From NCBI GenBank assembly GCA_014904985.1, contig MU129352.1:1-23958 (forward strand): 23,958 nucleotides of DNA. Reading direction: 5' to 3'. Positions 9,999-19,635 of the stretch are shown one piece after another; position 1 is the first letter of the stretch, and the number at the start of each line of letters is the position of its first letter. The DNA is from Hydnum rufescens UP504 (Eukaryota > Basidiomycota > Agaricomycetes > Cantharellales > Hydnaceae). The notes beneath the pieces were generated by a model, which was not told where the DNA came from, did no database searches, and saw only the letters and a program-made list of their open reading frames with translations. Both the position numbers and the translations under genes were made by a program.

Positions 9999-10785
9999 TT
10001 TCTCTAATTCCCACTCCAGGCTTTGGCCCTTCATTCTAGATACCCCCGTCATCCATCAATCAATATATGTTCCAACCTATCTGGTGTTTATTGTTGTCAT
10101 GTGACACTTTAGTGCCAGGAGCCTTCTTATTGGCTGTTAACTAGTGGTCATTCTTTGACTCCGCGGGGGATTAGGAATGCAGTTCCTGCCCTACTGTAGG
10201 GTTATCAGGAAATCAAGGATATGGAGTTTCCCAAGGATTTCTCTCATCCTTCTATTATTGCAAGGAAACCTTGCCAAGTCATTGATGAATTACGAATGTG
10301 TACGGCCTCATGTGCAATCCCTGCTTCCAGAAGTATGTCTCACATTTCACAATTGTGCTCAGTAATCAACTCTGAAGATTTATCATTAATTGACACTGAT
10401 CTTTCCCTCAAGTGGAGCTGTAGTGACACCGACACAGCATAGCGTGATGGCACTGTAAACCTTCTCATGTATGTGTCATGTTAATTTTGACCTGACCCTG
10501 AATGCCCATCTGGCTGCATTGCAGATCTGTGGACCAAGAACAGTGACATCTCCACCACCATCGTCAGAACAAACCTTGCATTCTGCTTTGCCCCTGTGGA
10601 CTTACCATCGAGTATATTCTCTCACAGTCTCATTGTATGGCACGTTGATTCAAATGCCACTTGCCTCCCTCTTCCCCTCATTCCGTCCGGGCGGGTTTTG
10701 TCCTCCTCTCCACCTAACACTCATTGCACCTCTTTTCTTGTTGATCTTTGCCTGTGTACTATCTCAGCTACGACTTAAAGGGTTT
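9999..10785 (+). repeat. Tandem duplication, copy 1 (~785 bp)
   Basis: The segment begins near TTCTCTAATTCCCACTCCAGG and recurs immediately downstream. Shared anchors include CCTTCATTCTAG, CTAGTGGTCATTCTTTG, TCATGTGCAATCCCTG and TTTCCCTCAAGTGGAG. Coding-like remnants align between the copies, such as the IIARKPCQVIDEL frame at about 10245-10290 facing YIARKLAKLIDEY in copy 2, but stops and frame changes break both. I do not recognise the protein. Confidence 0.65.
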
Positions 10786-11560
10786 TTTCATTAATTCCCC
10801 ACCTCCAGGGCATTTAAGCCTTCATTCTAGCATCCCCAGTCCATCCCATCCAATAATAATGTTCAATATCTGGTGTTTATTTGTTGTCAGTGTTGACACC
10901 AATTCTAAGTGCACAGGAGATTGCTTATCTTGGCTTGTTAAACTAGTGGTCATTCTTTGGACTCGGGGGGAGAGGAATGCAGATTTGCCTACTGCTAGGT
11001 CTATCCAGGACCAAATCAAGGATGATGGAGGTTTCCCAGGATCTACTTCATTTTATATTGCAAGGAAACTTGCCAAGCTCATTGATGAATATACAGCATT
11101 GTAGGCATCATGTGCAATCCCTGTATCCAGAAGTGATGTCCTCCAATTTCATTGTGCTCAATAATCAACTCTGACAGGCATTATAATTAATTGACATGAT
11201 TTTTCCCTCAAGTGGAGACTGTAAGCTGAAGTCATAGGTGATGGACTGTAACAACATTTCATGTAATGTGTCAAAGTTGAAATTGTGGACATAGACCTGA
11301 AGCCATACTGGCTGCAATTGCAGATCTGTGGATCCAAGCAACAGTGAAATTCCACCCACCTGTCAGGAACAAATTGACATTTGCTTCTGCCTGTGGACTT
11401 ACCCATCAGAGTATCATTCTTCATCAAGTCTATTGTATGGCACCTGGATCTTCAAATGCCCTTGCCTCCTCTCTCCCTCCATTCAGTCAGGGGGTTATTG
11501 TCATCCTTTCCATAATTATTGGCATTTTTCTTGTTATTATTGCCTGTGTATATTCAGGCC
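10786..11560 (+). repeat. Tandem duplication, copy 2
   Basis: This is the second copy of the unit starting at 9999, with many indels relative to copy 1. It retains a frame (about 10975-11103) reading DQIKDDGGFPGSTSFYIARK and then IDEYTAL before a stop. Near 11490-11560 a hydrophobic run of about 20 residues (IVILSIIIGIFLVIIACVYS) could be a membrane helix in the frame that continues to 11802 with a proline-rich tail. The corresponding part of copy 1 is frame-broken. I treat this as remains of an unknown gene. Confidence 0.6.
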
Positions 11561-12004
11561 TAGACCAGCAGGCTGTGGGCTGGGTAATCAATCAGTGGCA
11601 GCATCTGCAGCCTTGTCAGCACCCCTCATCCCCTCACCCCCTGCATGAGTCAATGCAGTTGCCAGTCCAGACTCCTCCTACTCCTCCCCCATTGCCTGAT
11701 TCCTCACCACCCATCCCAATCCCTGTTCCCTCAGCATCACTACAATGCTTTGACACCTTAAGGGTACCCAGGCATACACTGCCTTGGAGGTATATGTGCT
11801 AAGGAGGAGGCATATGGAAGTTGGGGCATAGCCATGTGGAGGTGCACATAGGATTCATGAATGCAGCTGTGTCAGCTTAGTGAGGCTTAGTGATGGCAGC
11901 TGTGGAGGCTGCATCAGGAAAATCATTTACTCTCTGAAGATGGGATGTATCTCTGAAGACTCTGAAGCTGTAGAAGAGGGTGTAGTTAACATAGGCTGAA
12001 GAGA
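11561..12004. other. Unassigned CpG-free sequence
   Basis: The plus strand at 11620-11740 encodes a proline-rich low-complexity stretch that is the tail of the open frame 11344-11802. The rest shows no gene. CpG is virtually absent. Confidence 0.35.
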
Positions 12005-12131
12005 ACAATGACTCAAACATCCCACAACCAAGATTCAGACTTTGCACCCAGACCTCCAGAGGCACATATATACCTCAAGGCTTTCAACAAATCCCCCCTG
12101 GGGCCCATTTCCACTCTTTTGCTTATATAAT
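12005..12131. repeat. Fragment related to the foldback element at 19-20.7 kb
   Basis: The block ATGACTCAAACATCCCACAA, then CTCAAGGCTTTCAACAAATC and CCCCCCTGGGGCCC, then TTTTGCTTATATAAT, parallels the right inner arm of the foldback element at about 20050-20175 in order and spacing, with substitutions. It is a single arm without the inverted partner. Confidence 0.65.
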
Positions 12132-12270
12132 AGTATAGAAGAAGGGTTGGGAGCTCTGATGACTGTCAAATCAAAATCTGGTTCAGCCAGTGTGTAGGTG
12201 GGAGACTGTGTTTCTGTTGTTATTCAAATGGGTTGGTTCACTTCAATGGTTGATCACTGTCTGCAAGATG
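12132..12270 (+). repeat. Dispersed repeat, copy A
   Basis: About 138 bp from TATAGAAGAAGGGTTGGGAG to GATCACTGTCTGCAAGATG recur nearly unchanged at 14776-14912. Outside these limits the two sites differ. Type of element unknown. Confidence 0.8.
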
Positions 12271-13061
12271 CATATGTGTTCAGTAGAGAATAGGTAGTGA
12301 TATGGACTAGCAGTAGTCAATGATATATCATGGATGCTTATAGGAAGGCTTATATGTGTTCATGTTGTGTTGGTTCATTTACTGATATTTGTGTGTTCTT
12401 GTTTATGTTCTCCTGGTCAAAATGCAGATATCTGTGGGTTATATAATGGTCAGTGCTTGGTTAGTCTTGTTAGTATGCTTCTATATTCTTTCCTGACTTG
12501 TATTTCGTTATGCTTACCTTTTCCTTGGATGTCCAGCAACTCTAACCTTAGGTTCTGCAACTATCCTTGGCTTTAGTATTTCACATAGAAGGCTTCCAGT
12601 AGCTTGGTCTCAGCAACCTTGAAGATGACTTAGCTCCAGATGGCTTTAGGTAGACTGTTCTTTAGATTATAAGCAGAATGGTTGACAGTAGTTGACAGTG
12701 GTTGATTTCCAGAGAAGAGAGATGGGGGGTACAAGAAAATCTGCTAGCTTATATACCTTTCTGAAGGTGGCTGTGCATGGAGCAAGAACAAAAGAGTAAT
12801 AAAGCTATGAGATCATAGTGGAGTAGAACAAAAGAGAAATAACAAAATGATGTCATAATGTGGCCATAGCTGAGTCATCCATAGAGTGTGATGTCATAGT
12901 GATGTCATTCATAAAGAGAACAAAAGGAATCATGAAAGGAATGATGTCACTAATTTGCTGAGCTTGTGGAGTAGTTGGAGCATGGTGTCACTGGTCTTGT
13001 GATGTATCTTGGAGCTCATGGGGAGCAAAATTAAGGGACATCTCCAGGTTTTGGAGATTAA
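12271..13061. other. CpG-free AT-rich stretch, no gene seen
   Basis: No recognisable coding frame. At 12840-12950 TGATGTCAT-type 8-mers recur together with AACAAAAG motifs; they resemble bZIP binding sites but may be chance products of TG/CA enrichment. Confidence 0.35.
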
Positions 13062-13150
13062 TATGAGCCTAGTCCAGTGGTTAAGGTGTTTTTTTGTTAC
13101 TGGTTAATAATAGGAACAAGTGCATGGGGTGGGATTTGATGCAGAGACAG
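13062..13150 (+). mobile_element. Possible tRNA-derived SINE head
   Basis: TAGTCCAGTGGTTAAGG at 13070-13086 resembles an RNA polymerase III A box with the D-arm context of a tRNA. GGGATTTGATGC at 13131-13142 resembles a B box in which CpG has become TpG. The boxes are about 50-60 bp apart, as in tRNA genes. No clear cloverleaf remains. It ends just before the LTR-like repeat at 13165. Confidence 0.3.
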
Positions 13151-13164
13151 CAGTTTGTATCTGT

Positions 13165-14546
13165 TGTTGGTGGGATGAATCCCTACCCCATAAAATCCTC
13201 ATCCAAGGCCTATTTTCCTTGCAAATGAACCAATTACTTGTCACCTTGCTCATTTAATTCTATCATCATTCATTTATTCAAGAATCTATTGGATTCCTAC
13301 CCCTTATCAACTCACAATATCACCTCATTCCCTTATCATGGACACCAGTCAATTTATTGACTGTCTGTCAGACTTCAACAGTCCTCATCAAAAAGGGGCA
13401 GTTTATGCCCTGCCTCAAGTCCAATTTATTTGGACAAGGCAATTCAACTTGCCATCTTTCTTCAAGACTAGATGACTTGCCTGTTCTTCCAAGTCATCTT
13501 ACTGCCTTAAGGGCAACAGATTGTGATTATGTAATGATGCGGACCAGGCCTGGTTCCAATTCTGGACTTGCAGATCTGTCACATGATCCAGAAAGGGGCT
13601 GCACTACTCTAAAGGAGTATTTCTCAAATTTCTCTGTCAATTTTGGTCAGATCAACTTGGAACAACTGCACCCAGAAAGATACGAATTGTACCTATTGAA
13701 CAGTATTAAACATGTGACAAATGGATCGAAAATGCGGTCCCTGTACCATTATCATTCCATGATTCATACTCTGAAGGAGTATTTCTTGATTTTTGAAGCC
13801 AATTCTTATCAGATTCATTCGCAAATACCATTGCCTAAAAGCTGTTAAAAATGCACATCGAACTGTACCAAGGGAAAAATGAGTGGACATGAACTCCATT
13901 TTTCACAAGACAACTCCCTCCCCATGACTTCCCCTTTACTCCACCATCCAAAATAGCAAATTACTTCTGTCCCTCTTATGTCTGATGGAGAAGACCCCCA
14001 GGGCGACCTATGCCACTATTCCTTAAGGGAACTTGTCAAGAAGAGAAGGAGGAATAGCATGTAATGTGTCAATCTCCCTTTTTATCTTGAAATTGGAATA
14101 TCTCCATCAGTTTTGAAGATTTTAACTTCATTTCTTTTTCTCTATATGTCCCTTAAGTCCGAACTTTTCACTTTATATTAAGTCAAAGTCTGTATTGTAT
14201 ATTAAGTGCAGCTAGCACACAAATTTAGTAGTTCTCCCCCTCCCTCCAGTTTGAAGCTCCTTGAACAGCTGCTAGTCCCTGGGTGATTTCTCACTACAAA
14301 AAGCAAATTCTAACTACACTTTGACTAAGGTCTCAACAAGAGATTCTTAGGGTGTGGTAATTTGACACAAACACACATTCTCACTTAATTGCTTGGGCTT
14401 TGTTGGCTCACAGCAGTTTTCCCCTGTTCCAAAAGACCCTTTTTACTTGAGCCTGAACACTCAGATTAATTCTGTGGTTCCCTCCTTTGTCCATGACTTA
14501 ACAATGTGGACTGTAGCTGGATTGATCCTTTTCATTCCTGCTTACA
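13165..14546 (+). mobile_element. LTR-like repeat, copy 1 (CpG-depleted)
   Basis: The block starts TGTTGGTGGGATGAATCCC and ends CCTGCTTACA, so it has the TG...CA ends of an LTR. A collinear 1382-bp copy lies at 16193-17574. Many differences are CG in copy 2 against TG or CA here, pointing to methylation-linked deamination. No target duplication, primer-binding site or matching flank pairs it with copy 2. The open frames within it are not supported as genes. Orientation is by convention only. Confidence 0.65.
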
Positions 14547-14775
14547 CCATAATAGGCATGCTCAGTACCATTCAATGTGGATTTTTAACATCTTTCTAGG
14601 CATGGTGGTTTCAAGCAGATTGGATGCAAACTGACAGAGAAATTTGTTCAATACTGGAAATTCCAGATTTTGATAGTAAAATCAGTCTGGAGAGTGCAGT
14701 TTTGGTCTGTTCAACTTGTGTTTGGTACTGTTCAAAAGGTGTGAATCATAGCCTTCCAAGTGTTATATGGGTGTT
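14547..14775. other. Unassigned sequence after LTR copy 1
   Basis: CpG-poor sequence with no gene. No canonical tRNA-complementary primer site follows the LTR end. Confidence 0.35.
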
Positions 14776-14912
14776 ATAGAAGAAGGGTTGGGAGCTCTGA
14801 TGACTGTCAAATCAAAATCTGGTTCAGCCAGTGTGTAGATGGGAGACTGTATTTCTGTTGTTATTCATTGGGTTGGTTCACTTCAATGGTTGATCACATT
14901 CTGCAAGATGTG
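14776..14912 (+). repeat. Dispersed repeat, copy B
   Basis: This is the second copy of the block at 12132-12270, with a few substitutions and one small deletion in the TTATTCA-GGGTTGG stretch. The sequence turns from CpG-free to CpG-rich just after it. Confidence 0.8.
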
Positions 14913-15261
14913 TAATATAGAGCCCCAATTCTTTAAGTATATACTTGTCACGTCCTGTTTGTATCCTACGTAATAGCGTGGCCACGAGGATTCTAAGTCC
15001 CAGCGGCACCAGAATCAAAGGTACTCTTTTGCCTGGACTTTGTAGCCTCCGCTCGAACTGTGAAACTAACATAGCCATGCAACAACTACATGACCAAGTC
15101 ACGCAATGAAGCAACCACATCAAGACCCGCGATCCGTCGCCACAGAGCATGGGGCAGAGACGGATAAGGGAGTCGCATATGAGTGCGACTCAGTTAGGTA
15201 AGTACGCTACTCTAGTGTACTCACTAACTACCCCTCTCCCCATAGATAGTAGCTGAGCCCT
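14913..15261 (+). other. CpG-rich spacer with an intron-like segment
   Basis: 15198-15245 has the features of a 48-bp fungal intron: donor GTAAGT, CTAAC branch site and CCATAG acceptor. The flanking sequence does not join into an open frame longer than a few codons, so it may belong to a 5' leader of the ORF starting at 15262-15583. An 8-bp inverted repeat (15170-15177 and 15184-15191) lies just before the donor. No other feature seen. Confidence 0.35.
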
Positions 15262-16206
15262 TTGGCCAGCTACTACCATCTCCCCATTCCCATTCCCTCC
15301 TCTCCTCTCGCTTCTCCCCCGTCCAAAGCAAAGCCAGTGCTTAGCTTCGTTCGCGGCCCTCCTGCTCGAAGCCAGTGCTTAGAGTGGTTGGACTACTTTC
15401 CCCCTTCTGTTCACAGGTCCATCAAATCTGCCTCATCTAATGACGACAAATACCGCGGTCCCTCAAAGTTGAGGACCACGTTATTACATTGGTTCCCTCT
15501 AGCCGATGAGGCGGTCAAACCAACCAACCCTCTGCCATCACCAGACTCCCTGTCCTGCTCACTCCAATCTACGCCACACAATATGAGTAAACGGGGTCGA
15601 CCTTTGAAACCCAATGCTAATGATGCGATCCCACATCATGTCCCATCATCTCAGCACGACAACATCCTATATCACCCCGCAATGCACAAATGCATTGCCA
15701 TTCCCCCTCGTCTCCGTTCTCTAGAACACTATCTTGAAATCATGCGCAGATTAGACGAGCCAGTAGGTGACTAAATGGACCCTTTCTCTGTGGCCCCTGT
15801 CACTATGTACCAATTTCTGATGGTGTGGACGAAATTCATGCCAGTGCAGTACCACACTGCCTACTTCCTGTTTGACGAAGGGCAGCAGAGATGGTTTGTG
15901 GACAGGGAGCTCATTATTACAATCCAGACAGCCTTGGAGAGGCTGCAGCACATCATTACAGATGTCATAGGGATAGTGGGGGAGGAACCACATCATTTTG
16001 TAATAGATCGTGACTCCAAATTAACAGAGCAATTGTGGATGTCCGATCAACTCAAAGAGCTCATGATGGTTGATAGGCTGTTAAAACTATGAGTCGACTT
16101 AACATTTGAGAGACTCGCCAAGCTCAGGAAGCTGCACCAAGGGGAAACCTTATCAACCCCTATGGCTACGGAGGACTCCCTTCCCCCTACGCTGTTGGAG
16201 GGATAA
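15262..16206 (+). pseudogene. Broken ORF of unknown function between LTR copies
   Basis: One frame stays open from 15262 to 16206 except for TAA at 15772-15774 and TGA at 16090-16092. The first part is proline- and serine-rich, with an in-frame ATG at 15583 opening MSKRGRPLKPN. After the TAA an ATG follows at once, opening MDPFSVAPVTMYQF. The second part looks globular, with WTKFMPVQYH, DEGQQRWFVDREL and a helix-like LERLQHIITDVIG. The frame ends on TAA inside the first 14 bases of the LTR copy at 16193. I recognise no domain. It could be a gag-like or captured gene of a non-autonomous LTR element, or two small genes. Confidence 0.4.
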
Positions 16207-17574
16207 ATCCCTACACCATAGAAATCCTCATCCGAGGCCATTTTCCCTACAAACGAATCAATTATATGTCACCGCACTCATTTAATTTTATCACCATTCA
16301 TTTATTCAAGAAATCAATTGGATTCCTACCCCTTTCCAACCCATAATATTGCCTCATTCCTTTACCATGTCCACCAGTCAATTTATTGACTATCCGTTGG
16401 ACTTCAACAGTCCTCATCAAAAAGGGGCAGTTTATGCCCTACTTCAAGTCCATTTTCTTTGGACAAGGCAATTCAACTTGCCATCTTTCTTCAAGACTGG
16501 ATGACTTGCCTGCTCTTCCAAGCCATCCTATTGCCTTAAGGGCGATGAATTGTGATTATGTAATGACGCGGACCGGGCCTAGTTCTGATTCTGGACTCAC
16601 GGATTTGTCACATGATCCAGATAGGGGCTGCACTACTCTGAAGGAGTATTTTTCGAATTTCTCCGTCATTTTTGATCGGATCGACTCGAAACAACCGCGC
16701 CCAGAAAGACACGAATCGTACCTATCGAACGGTACCAAACACGAAACGAACAAATCAAAAATGCGGTCCCTGTAACAATATCTTGCCATGATTCATACTC
16801 TGAAGGAGTATTTTTCGAATTTCTCCGTCAGTTTTGATCAGATCGACTCGAAACAACCATGCCCTGAAAGCTGTTGAAAATTCGCATTGAACGGTACCAA
16901 GGGAAAAATGAGCGGACGCGAACTCCATTTTTCACAAGACAACTCCCTCCCCATGACTCCCCCTTTGCTCCACCATTCAAAATAGCGAATTACTTCTGGC
17001 CCTCTTATGTCCGATGGAGAAGACCCTCAGGGAGACCTATTCCACTTTTACTTAAGGGAACTTGTCCAGGTTTGAAGGAGGAATAGCATGTAATGTGTCA
17101 ATCTCCCCTTTTATCTTGAAATTGGAATATCTCCATCAGTTTTGAAGATTTTAACTTGATTTCTTTTTCTCTGTGTGTCCCTTAAGTCCGACTTTTTCAC
17201 TTTCTATTGAGTCGAAGTCTGGATTGTATATTAGGTGCAGCTAGCACACAAATTCAGTAGTTCTCCCCCTCCCTCCAGTTTGAAGCTCCTTGAACAGCTG
17301 CTGGTCCCTGGGTGATTTCTCACTACAAAAAGCGAATTCTAACTACACTTTGACTAAGGTCTCAAGAAGAGATCCTTAGGGTGTGGTAATTTGACTGAAA
17401 CACACATTCTCACTTAATTGCTTGGGCTTTGTTGGCTTACTGCAATTTCCCCTGTTCAAAAGACCTTCCCCCACTCAGACCTGAACATCTGGATTAGATC
17501 TGTGATCCCCTCTTTCATCCCCAGCTCAACATCGTGGACAGTAGTTGGATTGGTTTATAACAATCCTGCTTACA
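16193..17574 (+). mobile_element. LTR-like repeat, copy 2 (CpG-rich)
   Basis: Starts TGTTGGAGGGATAAATCCC and ends CCTGCTTACA; same length and order as 13165-14546. It keeps many CpG dinucleotides. It has an internal duplication: 16629-16740 and 16796-16905 both run from CTCTGAAGGAGTATTTTTCG, through a CCGTCA-TTTTGATC block, to GAACGGTACCAA. A related piece appears at 23872-23958. It may be one end of a decayed element or a solo LTR. Confidence 0.65.
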
Positions 17575-18249
17575 ATGCCTGAATTGAAGGACTGTCTGCA
17601 TAAAGTGTGGCTTGATCCACGCCTCCCTACCAAGAACGTGGCTTGTCGGGCCCTCACTGTGGGATGGGAAGCGATTGAAGCCGATCTCAATGGCACTTGC
17701 CCTATCAACCAGGCCACGAGGTATCCCTTCTCAGGCAGTCAAGCCCTGAAGTACACATACTATGACATTAAGCTGGAAGATGCCCTCGGAGTCCAACCCC
17801 TCCCCCACATAAACACAGATCCCCACGGCTTAGGGCTATTTCTTCCCCCAGACAAATTCCAGGAGCCCAGCGGAGATGTGAATCATGACTTCTCGCGAAG
17901 TCCAAGAGCAGGTGCTGGCTCGATAATAGATTTGCCTGCCTGGCCTGGACAGTCATCCAGACAGGGCTTGCGAGGAAGCTCCTCCACGCTCCGGGCTTCA
18001 TCTATTGATTTGGAAGCGTCACCAGCCATTTGGCAAGATGTCCCTCTTGAGGATCAACGACCCCAAGAGAGCGTCCCCATTACCCCAAATCCCAAGAATT
18101 GCTTCAAGGTCCTTTCCCAGCGAATCTCCACTCTAGGGGAAGGGTTAAAGAATACCCTCTGGACCCCATCAAAGCTGCAACCTCTGGGATCGAGTAGGGA
18201 GCCCGCAGGAGCATGGGAAATGGGAACGGTATTAGGCCAGACAGTCTGA
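17575..18249 (+). CDS. Hypothetical protein, 224 aa
   Basis: An ATG directly after the LTR end (CTTACA, then ATG) opens 224 codons without an intron. The first 90 residues are the best ordered, with WLDPRLPTKNVACRALTVGW and YYDIKLEDALGV. The rest is rich in Pro, Ser and Gly and looks disordered. There is no signal peptide, membrane segment or motif I know. The frame lies in CpG-rich DNA and has no stop, unlike most frames nearby, so it could be expressed from the LTR. It could equally be a chance frame or the remnant of an interrupted gene, since nothing supports a start further upstream. Function unknown. Confidence 0.4.
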   Translation: MPELKDCLHKVWLDPRLPTKNVACRALTVGWEAIEADLNGTCPINQATRYPFSGSQALKYTYYDIKLEDALGVQPLPHINTDPHGLGLFLPPDKFQEPSGDVNHDFSRSPRAGAGSIIDLPAWPGQSSRQGLRGSSSTLRASSIDLEASPAIWQDVPLEDQRPQESVPITPNPKNCFKVLSQRISTLGEGLKNTLWTPSKLQPLGSSREPAGAWEMGTVLGQTV

Positions 18250-18516
18250 AAATCGTCAAGCCCAATCACCCCAGCCTTAGGACTGACCCAACAAGCGCAG
18301 GGTCGTTTGCCACATGCCAGCTACCTCATAGTGTGATTGAATGTGGTGGAGAACACGAGGCTACCTCCCGGCCAGGCATGGAACCTCGTCACTGACACGC
18401 CTGCCCTACCTGCCCCTGGAGCCACCAGAGCCCATGACTATTATTTGGGCCTAATCAAAGTGGCCCCGATGCCTCAGCTCAGCTCACTCTTCGCGAGTAA
18501 CACAACACAAGCCCCT
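18250..18516. other. Unassigned sequence between the ORF and the LTR
   Basis: No recognisable gene or motif; small frames only. Confidence 0.3.
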
Positions 18517-19005
18517 TGTTACGAGTCGTACTCATAACCTCGCTTACATACGAATAACCAAGCCAATCGCGCCATCACGTGACCTTCACCCTTGCCACCA
18601 TTGTGCCTTCCTCTTTCAGCAATTCCTATTATATACATCCTTCCTTTATTCAACACCCCTTTATCCATAAAACCCTTTTGATCTCTAATAGTATAAGTAG
18701 TTACTTGATGTACACTCGCTCTTTAGAAGATCGAGAATATATTGTCAACCGATTGAATTCTACTCTCGTGATCTCAGTTATCGCTCGCGACTCTCATCTT
18801 AAAACCTTCGCTTATTAAGTCTCAAGAAGCCGGTCTTCCTCGTACGTACTCGTCTCTCGTGACTTACATAATCCCCACTTCGCGACCCCCTTGTCAATCG
18901 CCTTAAGGGCATTTCCTTGTATTTGATCCGATTATGTCATCGTATCTTTCGCCTCGAGTACAACCCTTAACACCCCTCTATCCAAACTAGGGCAAGCCCC
19001 TGTCA
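18517..19005 (-). mobile_element. LTR (489 bp), probably the 3' LTR of the minus-strand chromovirus
   Basis: On the minus strand the block begins TGACAGGGGCTTGCCC and ends CGACTCGTAACA, i.e. TG...CA. The bases just before it on that strand (19006-19011) read GGGAAA, a short purine run where a polypurine tract would be. Minus-strand integrase, chromodomain and extra ORFs lie upstream in the right order. No second copy of this LTR is inside the window and no target duplication can be tested, so the call rests on ends and context. Confidence 0.5.
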
Positions 19006-19245
19006 TTTCCCAAGTGCAGCCCTGGCTGTAAGATCATATGCTAAAAACCCATGAAGCTCATGTAGAAATTGATGCTATGGCCAGGAGCTTCATGGGATAG
19101 CATTATCCATGAGCTTCATGGGAGATAGCATCACATTACACATGAGCTTCATGGGATAGCATTACCCATGAGCTTCATGGGAGATAGCATAGCATTACAC
19201 ATGAAGACCCACAAGTGTTGCTAATGCCAAATATGGTAATAATGT

Positions 19246-19312
19246 GGTTAGGGTTAGGGTTGGAATTGTCTGGAGTCTACCCCCATGCCCAGTGAGGTTA
19301 GGGTTAGGGTTT
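19246..19312 (+). repeat. Interstitial telomere-like repeats, left arm
   Basis: GGTTAGGGTTAGGGTT occurs at 19246-19261 and again at 19297-19312, separated by a unique spacer. TTAGGG is the usual fungal telomere unit. Only two full units per run remain. Confidence 0.7.
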
Positions 19313-19635
19313 AATAAATTACATAATATTCTATATTTGGCAATATTACCTAATCAATTTCTATATTTGGTAGTATTACATAATATTTGATTACCTAATC
19401 ACCTTCCATATTTGGCAATATTATATAATATTTGATTACCTAATTGATTTCTATATATGGAAGTATTACATAACACTTTATTACCTAATCAATTTCCAAA
19501 TATGGAAATATTACATATTTGGAAGGCCTTACCTAAGCTACCATATATAGCTATATTACCTAATCTAATTACATAACCAAAAAAGCAGAAATGGGGGGGG
19601 GCCCCAGGGGGATTTGTTGAAAGCCTTGAGCCTTA

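Noticed and set aside
12840..12960. Cluster of TGATGTCAT sites as a functional bZIP enhancer
   Set aside because: In CpG-free, TG/CA-enriched DNA such 8-mers are expected often, and no adjacent gene is recognisable.
13357..13848. 163-codon frame within LTR copy 1
   Set aside because: The matching frame in copy 2 (16386-16775) ends earlier and the protein shows no motif; it is LTR sequence.
13165..17574. A complete LTR retrotransposon with LTRs at 13165 and 16193
   Set aside because: No target duplication, primer-binding site, or gag/pol frame, and the two LTRs differ in CpG decay.
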